NCBI RefSeq assembly: GCF_001729485.1
Contig: NZ_CP017157.1
Span: 3,472,001 to 3,536,000, forward strand
Origin: Streptomyces lydicus
Lineage (GTDB): Bacteria > Actinomycetota > Actinomycetes > Streptomycetales > Streptomycetaceae
Length of the DNA stretch: 64,000 nt
Direction of reading: 5' to 3'
The position numbers and the translations under genes are program-made. The notes under the pieces are model-generated. The model searched no databases and was not told the DNA's origin. It worked only from the letters and a program-made list of their open reading frames with translations. Positions 57,779 through 64,000 of the stretch are shown piece by piece (the stretch's first letter is position 1; every line of letters begins with the position of its first letter).

Positions 57779-59749
57779 ATGGCCACCTCCGCCCCTGCGG
57801 GCTCTTCCTCTCACGCCGCCCTGCGCCACCGCTTCCGTGCGTGGATGCTGGAGGGGCTGGCCGACATGGCCGCGCACCACCCCGGTCCGCACGCCGGGCC
57901 GCGCAGCGCCCACGAGGGGCAGCGGTGGTGGCGGGTGATGTGCCTGACGGGTGTGGACTACTTCTCCACCCTCGGCTACCAGCCGGGCATCGCGGCCCTG
58001 GCCGCGGGACTGTTGTCGCCGGTCGCCACCGTCGTCCTGGTCATCGTGACGCTGGCCGGTGCGCTGCCGGTCTACCGGCGGGTCGCCAAGGAGAGTCCGC
58101 ACGGCCAGGGCTCGATCGCGATGCTGGAGCGGCTGCTGTCCTTCTGGAAGGGCAAGCTGTTCGTGCTGACGCTGCTGGGCTTCGCCGCCACCGACTTCCT
58201 GATCACCATCACCCTCTCGGCGGCCGACGCGGCCACTCACCTCGTGGAGAACCCGCACCTCACCAGCGCCCTCCACAACAAGCAAATGATCATCACGATC
58301 TTCCTGGTCGCCCTGCTGGGCGCGGTCTTCCTCAAGGGGTTCCTGGAGGCGATCGGGGTGGCACTCGTGCTCGTCGGCCTCTATCTGGGCCTCAACGCGG
58401 TCGTGGTCGTCACCGGACTGTGGCACGTGATGACCGCCTCGCACGTCGTGACCGACTGGACCCGGGCGCTGACCACCGAGCACGGCAGCGTCCTGGCGAT
58501 GGTCGGCGTGGCACTGCTGGTCTTCCCGAAGCTGGCGCTGGGCCTGTCCGGCTTCGAGACGGGCGTGGCGGTGATGCCGCACATCGAGGGCGACCCGGGA
58601 GACACCGAGGAGCGCCCGGTGGGACGCATCCGCGGCGCGCGGAAGCTGCTCACCACCGCCGCGGCGATCATGAGCGTCTTCCTCATCATCACCAGCTTCA
58701 TCACGACCCTGCTCATCCCCGCGGAGGCGTTCAAGCCGGGCGGCTCGGCCAACGGGCGGGCGCTCGCCTACCTGGCCCACGAGTACCTGGGCTCCGCCTT
58801 CGGCACCGTCTACGACATCTCCACCATCGCCATCCTCTGGTTCGCCGGCGCCTCCGCGATGGCCGGTCTGCTCAATCTGATGCCGCAGTACCTGCCGCGC
58901 TACGGCATGGCACCGCACTGGGCGCGGGCGGTGCGCCCGATGGTGCTGGTCTTCACCCTGATCGCCTTCCTGGTGACCTGGATCTTCGACGCCAATGTGG
59001 ACGCCCAGGGCGGCGCCTACGCCACCGGTGTCCTCGTCCTGATCAGCTCCGCGGCCATCGCCGTGACCATCGCCGCCCGGCGCGCGGGGGAGCACGGCTG
59101 GACGATCGGCTTCGCGCTGATCGCCGTGGTGTTCCTCTACACGACCGTGGCGAACGTCATCGAGCGCCCGGACGGGGTGAAGATCGGTGCCTGCTTCATC
59201 GCCGGCATCATCCTCCTGTCGTTCGTCTCCCGCCTCGCCCGCGCCTTCGAACTGCGGGTGACCAGTGTCGTGCTCGACGGCATGGCCGAGCGGTTCATCC
59301 GCGACATCGCCCACCGCAAGATCCGCTTCATCGCCAACGAACCCGACCAGCGCGACGTCGCCGAGTACCGCGACAAGCTGCAGCAGATCCGCACCGACAA
59401 CGACCTCCCCGTCGACGACGACTTCATCTTCGTCGAGGTCACCATCAAGGACCCGTCGGAGTTCGAGAGCGAGCTGCGGGTCCGCGGTGAGGTGCTGCAC
59501 GGCCGCTTCCGGGTGCTCGCCCTGGAGAGCGCCGCCGTCTCCAACGCGCTGGCCGCACTGCTGCTGCACGTACGCGATGCCACCGGAGCGCGGCCGCACA
59601 TCTACTTCGAGTGGACCGAGGGCAACCCGTTCGCCCAGTTCCTGCGCTTCTTCCTCTTCGGCCAGGGCGAGGTCGCCCCGGTCACCCGTGAGGTGCTGCG
59701 CGAGGCGGAGCCGGACCGGGAACGGCGCCCGCGGGTGCACGTCGGCTGA
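57779..59749 (+). CDS. APC-family amino-acid/polyamine-type permease with large cytosolic C-terminus
   Basis: The 656-residue protein has an N-terminal soluble segment, then [46 protein letters not shown] and about eleven further transmembrane helices up to residue 480. A cytosolic domain of about 150 residues follows ([28 protein letters not shown]). This subfamily of APC permeases is widespread in actinomycetes and uncharacterised. A GGAG 6 nt before the ATG at 57779 fixes the start; an in-frame ATG at 57743 is possible. It is a single gene converging on a flavoprotein gene. Confidence 0.82.
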   Translation: MATSAPAGSSSHAALRHRFRAWMLEGLADMAAHHPGPHAGPRSAHEGQRWWRVMCLTGVDYFSTLGYQPGIAALAAGLLSPVATVVLVIVTLAGALPVYRRVAKESPHGQGSIAMLERLLSFWKGKLFVLTLLGFAATDFLITITLSAADAATHLVENPHLTSALHNKQMIITIFLVALLGAVFLKGFLEAIGVALVLVGLYLGLNAVVVVTGLWHVMTASHVVTDWTRALTTEHGSVLAMVGVALLVFPKLALGLSGFETGVAVMPHIEGDPGDTEERPVGRIRGARKLLTTAAAIMSVFLIITSFITTLLIPAEAFKPGGSANGRALAYLAHEYLGSAFGTVYDISTIAILWFAGASAMAGLLNLMPQYLPRYGMAPHWARAVRPMVLVFTLIAFLVTWIFDANVDAQGGAYATGVLVLISSAAIAVTIAARRAGEHGWTIGFALIAVVFLYTTVANVIERPDGVKIGACFIAGIILLSFVSRLARAFELRVTSVVLDGMAERFIRDIAHRKIRFIANEPDQRDVAEYRDKLQQIRTDNDLPVDDDFIFVEVTIKDPSEFESELRVRGEVLHGRFRVLALESAAVSNALAALLLHVRDATGARPHIYFEWTEGNPFAQFLRFFLFGQGEVAPVTREVLREAEPDRERRPRVHVG

Positions 59750-59783
59750 ACGCACCCGCGCGCGGCGCTCCCGGCTCACCCCG

Positions 59784-61445
59784 TCAGCGGGTGGACGGCC
59801 GGACGGACTGGGCGTTGCGGAAGACATTGCGCGGGTCCCAGTACTCCTTGACCCCCTGCAGCCGGCGGTAGTTGTCGCCGTAGTAGAGGCGGTGCGAGGG
59901 CTGGCCGGAGGTGTTCCACTCCGGGTCGTCGAGGTCGGTGTCGGGGTAGTTGATGTAGCAGCCGTCCGTCACCGGCAGCGGCGCGTCGCCGCGGGCCGCG
60001 CCGTCCGGCTGCAGCACCGGCACCCCGCCCGTCTCCTTGTAGACATCGCGGTAGAACTCGCGGATCCAGCGCAGATTCGGCGCCGCGATCGAGGGGTCGG
60101 CGTCGGCGTCGTGGTGGTCGGCGACACCGTCCCGGTTGGCGTCGACGTTCCTCCAGTACGTCTGGTACTGGAGCTTCAGCACCGAACTGCGCTGGTACAC
60201 GGCGGTTTCGTGGCGGTCCGGGAGGTTGATCGCGCCACCGTAGGAGTCGACCTGGAGCAGCGCCTGCGGGTTCTGGTAGTCCTCCCGCGTCAGCGCCTCG
60301 AAGATCGCGGTGAGCTGCGGCTCGGTGAAACCGCGCGTCATGTACGCCGACTTGTACTTGCCACACTGGTTGTCGCCCGAGCCGTTCAGGGTCTGGGTGG
60401 CGGTGAGCCAGGGCATCCGGGTCGGTACCTGCAGCCCGCCCATCGGGGCGTGCTCACCCATCCGCCGGTCCAGCGGCGAGGGCTCGACGTCCAGGCCCTG
60501 GGTGATCCAGTCGAGGAAGGCGTTCAGCCGCTCGACGCTGTCCGGCCGGGTGGCGTCGAGCTGGGTGATCAGACCGATCTTGCCGTTGGAGTAGTGGGTC
60601 AGCTTCAGCAGCGTGAACATGTCGGTGTAGTCGCCGCGCAGCGCCTCCGGGAGCCGCTGGGTGTTCTCGTACTCGAAGAACAGGCCGTAATTGCGCACCA
60701 GGGACTTGAAGCGCTCCGGCTCGTCCTTCAGCTCCTCCCACGGCCAGGCGACGGCGCTGAGCAGCACCTCGCTCGGAGGCTTGGGCAGTCCCTTGAACCA
60801 GTACCGGGTCACCACCCCGAAATTCCCGCCGCCCCCGCCGGTGTGTGCCCACCACAGGTCCCGCAGCTCCTGCTCGGGGGAGTCGCGGCGCGCGACCACC
60901 ACCTCCGCATGCTGCCCGTCCCGGACGACCACGACCTCCACCGCGTAGAGGTAATCCACCGTCAGGCCGTGCTGCCGGGATAGCAGGCCGTACCCGCCGC
61001 CCACGACATGCCCGCCCGCGCCGACGGAGTAGCACGACCCGCCGGGGAGGGCGACACCGAACGGCGCGTAGAGGTGGGTGGCGACGTGCCAGTTGTTGGC
61101 TCCGGCCTCCACGCAGTACGCCCCCCGCTCCTGGTCCAGATACGCCCGGTCCATCTGGCCGAGGTCCAGGATCACGCCGACGTCCTCGCCGCAGACGAAG
61201 TTCTCGTAGCAGTGGCCGCCCGAACGGACCGTGAGGCGGCGGTCGAGACTCTCGTCGGGGCCGTGGCTCGCCAGGTACTTGTTGAGCGCGGCGACGACCT
61301 CATCGGTCGAGCTGACGACTGCCACATAGTCGGGTGTCGCGATGAAGCGCTGGTTGAAACCTCTTCTGAGGGCCTCGTAACGGGCGTCCCCCGGGCCCAC
61401 TTCGGTCCCGCATTCGGTTCCGGCCTTGGTCTGAAACGTGGTCAT
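59784..61445 (-). CDS. FAD-linked oxidase of the berberine bridge enzyme family
   Basis: The 553-residue protein has an N-terminal FAD-binding PCMH domain with RSGGHCYENF and GGSCYSVGAGGHVVGGGYG. H78 and C138 match the two residues that hold FAD covalently in bicovalent members. The BBE C-terminal segment YYGDNYRRLQGVKEYWDPRNVFRN is present. It would oxidise an alcohol, sugar or natural-product intermediate with O2. Residues 435-446 form an EF-hand-like acidic loop (DANRDGVADHHD), an uncommon insertion. No signal peptide is seen. The ATG at 61445 lies in a patch of low GC compared with the gene itself. Confidence 0.86.
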   Translation of the reverse strand: MTTFQTKAGTECGTEVGPGDARYEALRRGFNQRFIATPDYVAVVSSTDEVVAALNKYLASHGPDESLDRRLTVRSGGHCYENFVCGEDVGVILDLGQMDRAYLDQERGAYCVEAGANNWHVATHLYAPFGVALPGGSCYSVGAGGHVVGGGYGLLSRQHGLTVDYLYAVEVVVVRDGQHAEVVVARRDSPEQELRDLWWAHTGGGGGNFGVVTRYWFKGLPKPPSEVLLSAVAWPWEELKDEPERFKSLVRNYGLFFEYENTQRLPEALRGDYTDMFTLLKLTHYSNGKIGLITQLDATRPDSVERLNAFLDWITQGLDVEPSPLDRRMGEHAPMGGLQVPTRMPWLTATQTLNGSGDNQCGKYKSAYMTRGFTEPQLTAIFEALTREDYQNPQALLQVDSYGGAINLPDRHETAVYQRSSVLKLQYQTYWRNVDANRDGVADHHDADADPSIAAPNLRWIREFYRDVYKETGGVPVLQPDGAARGDAPLPVTDGCYINYPDTDLDDPEWNTSGQPSHRLYYGDNYRRLQGVKEYWDPRNVFRNAQSVRPSTR

Positions 61446-61629
61446 CCGGTCTCCCTGGACGGTGCGACAGCGGTGTGCGCGGAGCCCGCACGTGGCGCTG
61501 CGTGATCAATGACTACTATCCGTGACTGTCGTGGGGAGGGGAATGCCCGGAACGTGTCCCTCCGCGGGACGCCGGTTGACCACCGCGGCACACCGTCGGG
61601 CGCCCGTCCGCACGGCCTAGCCTGGAGGG

Positions 61630-62739
61630 GTGGGCGGCGACCTGGTCACGGTGTTCGTCTGCGGCGATGTCATGCTCGGCCGCGGCGTCGACCAGGTCCT
61701 GCCGCATCCGGGCGACCCCGCCCTGCGCGAGAGCTACGTCCACGACGCCGGCGCCTACGTCGAACTGGCCGAGGCGGCGAACGGCCCCTTCGGGAAACCG
61801 GTCGACTTCGCCTATCCCTGGGGCGAGGCCCTCCCGGTGCTCGACGCCGCCGCCCCCGCCGCGCGGGTGATCAACCTGGAGACCAGCGTCACCCGCGCCG
61901 ACGACTTCGCGGCAGGCAAAGAGGTCCACTACCGGATGAACCCGGCGAACATCCCCTCCTTGACCGTCGTCCGCCCCGACGTCTGCGTGCTGGCCAACAA
62001 CCACGTCCTGGACTTCGGCCGCAGTGGACTGGACGAGACGCTCGGCACGCTGGCCGGGGCCGGGCTGCGGAGTGCCGGGGCGGGAGCGGACGCCGAGCAG
62101 GCGGCGCGCCCGGCCGTCGTCCCGCTCGACGACGGCCGGCGCCTGCTGGTCTTCTCCTTCGGGATGCCGTCCAGCGGTATCCCGCGGTCCTGGGCCGCGA
62201 CCGACGACGACAGCGGCGTCGCCCTGGTGGCCGGCCCCACCCAGGCCGCCGCGGCCGCGCTCACCGCCCGCGTGCAGCAGGCGAAGCGCCCCGGGGACCT
62301 CGTGGTGGCCTCGGTCCACTGGGGCCCCAACTGGGGCTACGGCATCCCGCGCGCCGACACCGCGTTCGCGCATCTGCTCCTGGACGGCGGGGTGGACCTC
62401 TTCCACGGGCACTCCGCGCATCACCCCCGCGGCCTGGAGGTGTACCGGGGAAAGCTGCTCATCCACGGGTGCGGCGACTTCATCGACGACTACGAGGGGA
62501 TCACCGGCTACGAGCAGTACCGGGACGACCTGCGGCTGATGTACCTCGTCTCCTTGGACCCCGGCACCGGCCGGCTCCACGGTCTGCGGATCACCGCCCT
62601 CCAGGCATGGCGGATGCGGCTACGGCACCTCTCGTCCCAGGATTCGCGCTGGCTGCGCACGCGACTCGACCGGATCACCACCGGCTTCGAGCCCTGCGTC
62701 GAAGCCGGGGCGGGCACCTTCCTGCTCGGCCCCGCGTGA
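61630..62739 (+). CDS. CapA-family metallophosphatase-like protein
   Basis: The 369-residue protein has the CapA/PgsA layout: VTVFVCGDVMLGRGVDQVL, INLETSVTR, VCVLANNHVLDFGRSGLDETL and VVASVHWGPNWGY, then FHGHSAHHPRGLEVYRGKLLIHGCGDFIDD. These are metal-binding motifs of the calcineurin-like fold. Founding members help make poly-gamma-glutamate capsules in Bacillus, while many actinobacterial ones have no such role (an example is Rv0574c). No signal peptide. The GTG start overlaps its GGAGGGG site closely; the annotation is moderately certain. It converges on a ferredoxin gene. Confidence 0.85.
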   Translation: MGGDLVTVFVCGDVMLGRGVDQVLPHPGDPALRESYVHDAGAYVELAEAANGPFGKPVDFAYPWGEALPVLDAAAPAARVINLETSVTRADDFAAGKEVHYRMNPANIPSLTVVRPDVCVLANNHVLDFGRSGLDETLGTLAGAGLRSAGAGADAEQAARPAVVPLDDGRRLLVFSFGMPSSGIPRSWAATDDDSGVALVAGPTQAAAAALTARVQQAKRPGDLVVASVHWGPNWGYGIPRADTAFAHLLLDGGVDLFHGHSAHHPRGLEVYRGKLLIHGCGDFIDDYEGITGYEQYRDDLRLMYLVSLDPGTGRLHGLRITALQAWRMRLRHLSSQDSRWLRTRLDRITTGFEPCVEAGAGTFLLGPA

Positions 62740-62784
62740 CGGCGACCGGGCGGACCGTGCCCCTGCCCCCGCCCCCCGCCCCCG

Positions 62785-63057
62785 TCAGTGCTCGGCGTCC
62801 GGGCCGCCGTCCGCCCCGCCGCCTTCCTCGTCCCCGCCCGCGCCCCCGTCCGCCGCTCCCTCGCTCTCGACGACGCGGATGACCGCGTTGGGGCACAGGG
62901 CCGCCGCGCGGCGGGCCGCGTCGCGCAGCTCCGGGGGCGGCGTGGCCTCCAGAACGACGACCAGGCCGTCCTCCTCCGACTGATCGAAGAGCCCGGGCGC
63001 GCTGAGGACGCACTGCCCGGCACCGCGGCAACGGGTACGGTCGATCCGGATCTGCAC
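62785..63057 (-). CDS. [3Fe-4S]-type ferredoxin of a P450 system
   Basis: The 90-residue protein has cysteines in DRTRCRGAGQC and in AALCPNAV, the three-cysteine pattern of small P450 ferredoxins. An acidic glycine-rich tail (residues 70-90) follows. It shuttles electrons to the cytochrome encoded 7 bp upstream on the same strand. The GTG at 63057 is chosen because it begins right before the first beta-strand VQIRIDRTRC. Confidence 0.86.
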   Translation of the reverse strand: MQIRIDRTRCRGAGQCVLSAPGLFDQSEEDGLVVVLEATPPPELRDAARRAAALCPNAVIRVVESEGAADGGAGGDEEGGGADGGPDAEH

Positions 63058-63064
63058 GGCGGGG

Positions 63065-64000
63065 TCACCCCCAGGTGAGCGGCAGCGCATGGACGCCGTA
63101 GATCAACATGTCGTCGCGCAGCGGGATGTGCGCCGGCGGCACGGCAAGGCGCAGCGTCGGGAACCGCCGGAAGAGCGCCGGGAAGGCCACTTCCATCTCC
63201 ACCCGCGCCAGCTGCTGGCCCAGGCACTGGTGCACGCCGTGCCCGAACGCGACGTGCTGCGAGGGTTCGCGGGCGAGGTCGAGTGCGTCGGGCCGGTCGA
63301 ACTGCCCGGGGTCCCGGTTGGCGGCGGCCAGCGACGCGACCACCGTCTCGCCCGCGCGGATCTGCTGCCCGCCGATCTCCACGTCCTCCTTGGCGACCCG
63401 GACGATGCCGAACTGCACGATGGTCAGATAGCGCAGCAGCTCCTCGACGGCGCACGGGACGCCCTCGGGATGCGCGCGCAGCGCGTCGCGCGCACCGGGG
63501 TGGGACAGCAGGGTGTACGTACCGAGCGCCAGCATGTTCGCGGTGGTCTCGTGCCCGGCCACCAGCAACAGCCGCCCGATGCCCGCCAGTTCCTCGTCGG
63601 TCAGTGCGTCCTCGGCGTCCTCCCTGGTGATCAGCTCGCTGAGCAGGGCGTCATCGGGGCGGGCCCGCTTGGCGACCACCAGCGCGTGCATGTAGTCGAG
63701 CAGCGCCAGCCGTGCCGCCCGCGCGTCCGCCTCGGCCACGTCCAGCCTGAGCAGCGTCGACGTCCACCCCTGGAAGGCGGCGCGGTCCGCGTACGGGACC
63801 CCGAGCAGTTCGCAGATCACCAGTGAGGGGATCGGCAGGGCGAAGGCGGGGACCAGGTCGGCGGGGGGTCCGTCGCGCTCCATGGCGTCGAGGTGGTCAC
63901 TGACGATCTGCTCGATCCGCGGTGCCAGGGCCCGCATCCGCCGCACCGTGAAGTACCGGGTGAGCATCCGCCGGTAGCGGGTGTGTTCCGGCGGGTCCAT
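63065..64000 (-). CDS. Cytochrome P450, C-terminal three quarters
   Basis: The 5' end lies beyond the window; the visible 311 residues begin [16 protein letters not shown], about residue 90 of a bacterial CYP. I-helix [10 protein letters not shown]-helix EELLR and the haem-binding loop [10 protein letters not shown] are intact. It is a bacterial class I monooxygenase paired with the ferredoxin downstream. The substrate is not predictable; steroid or secondary-metabolite oxidation are both possible in such hosts. Confidence 0.92.
   Translation of the reverse strand: MDPPEHTRYRRMLTRYFTVRRMRALAPRIEQIVSDHLDAMERDGPPADLVPAFALPIPSLVICELLGVPYADRAAFQGWTSTLLRLDVAEADARAARLALLDYMHALVVAKRARPDDALLSELITREDAEDALTDEELAGIGRLLLVAGHETTANMLALGTYTLLSHPGARDALRAHPEGVPCAVEELLRYLTIVQFGIVRVAKEDVEIGGQQIRAGETVVASLAAANRDPGQFDRPDALDLAREPSQHVAFGHGVHQCLGQQLARVEMEVAFPALFRRFPTLRLAVPPAHIPLRDDMLIYGVHALPLTWG

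Noticed and set aside
61516..62580. Long minus-strand frame opposite the CapA-like gene
   Set aside because: It reads as low-complexity Gly/Val/Ala/Arg antisense of a gene with clear CapA motifs; third-position GC supports the plus-strand frame.
1..64000. CRISPR arrays, tRNA or rRNA genes, insertion sequences, attachment sites
   Set aside because: No regularly spaced repeats, no tRNA-like cloverleaf with a GGTTCGAATCC-type arm, no transposase or integrase motifs and no terminal inverted repeats were seen while reading through.

Overview
The window is a stretch of very GC-rich actinomycete chromosome, most likely a Streptomyces or close relative. The signs are strong G/C bias at third codon positions, many GTG starts and ATGA/GTGA start-stop overlaps, and families typical of streptomycetes: SpoIIE-type PP2C phosphatases with GAF/PAS domains, a PucR regulator, UspA proteins, a DUF1876 protein and a DUF5685 protein. 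I recognise no rRNA, tRNA, CRISPR array, insertion sequence or phage gene. Coding density is high; only three stretches above 300 bases lack a gene (12523-12832, 39971-40552, 44742-45127).

Layout. (1) 1-5.8 kb: steroid C/D-ring (HIP-CoA) degradation genes. The end of a FadA6-like thiolase, the overlapping set echA20-ipdA-ipdB-ipdC on the minus strand and two short-chain dehydrogenases on the plus strand flank a 14-bp sequence that fits the KstR2 operator at 13 of 14 positions, counting its four free positions. (2) 5.9-12.5 kb: mixed accessory genes: a MerR regulator, a serine beta-lactamase-like hydrolase, three GNAT acetyltransferases, a family-5 uracil-DNA glycosylase, a VOC protein and a PNPOx-like protein. 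(3) 12.8-21.1 kb: a collagen-to-hydroxyproline locus. It encodes a three-subunit D-hydroxyproline dehydrogenase, a DapA-family deaminase, a hydroxyproline epimerase, a GntR/FCD regulator and a secreted M9 collagenase. Related 17-bp sites lie before the dehydrogenase operon, the regulator and the collagenase. (4) 21.1-24.3 kb: a GH65 disaccharide phosphorylase with a beta-phosphoglucomutase. (5) 24.4-34.9 kb: a stress or dormancy block. Eight closely spaced minus-strand genes run from a SpoIIE phosphatase through a xylose-type ABC importer, a DUF318 permease, a universal stress protein and DUF1876 to nicotinate phosphoribosyltransferase; a second UspA gene stands next to them. (6) 35-46 kb: an alcohol dehydrogenase, small hypothetical genes, an amino-acid permease, a second SpoIIE phosphatase, a PucR regulator and an acyltransferase-3 membrane protein. 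(7) 46.4-57.5 kb: UppP, a third SpoIIE phosphatase, a Nudix protein, a DUF5685 protein with a remarkable cysteine-repeat tail, a secreted VWA operon, a MalY/PatB C-S lyase, a leishmanolysin-like protease without signal peptide and a fourth SpoIIE phosphatase. (8) 57.8-64 kb: an APC permease, a berberine-bridge-type flavoprotein, a CapA-like protein, and a ferredoxin with a cytochrome P450 cut by the window edge.

The most notable biology is the hydroxyproline/collagenase locus: the secreted enzyme would release collagen peptides, and the neighbouring cytoplasmic enzymes would degrade the 4-hydroxyproline in them, apparently under one GntR regulator. The last enzyme of that pathway (alpha-ketoglutarate semialdehyde dehydrogenase) and a dedicated transporter are not in the window. 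Four partner-switching phosphatases in 25 kb and the cysteine-rich DUF5685 tail are also unusual. All family assignments come from reading motifs by eye; no database search was possible.
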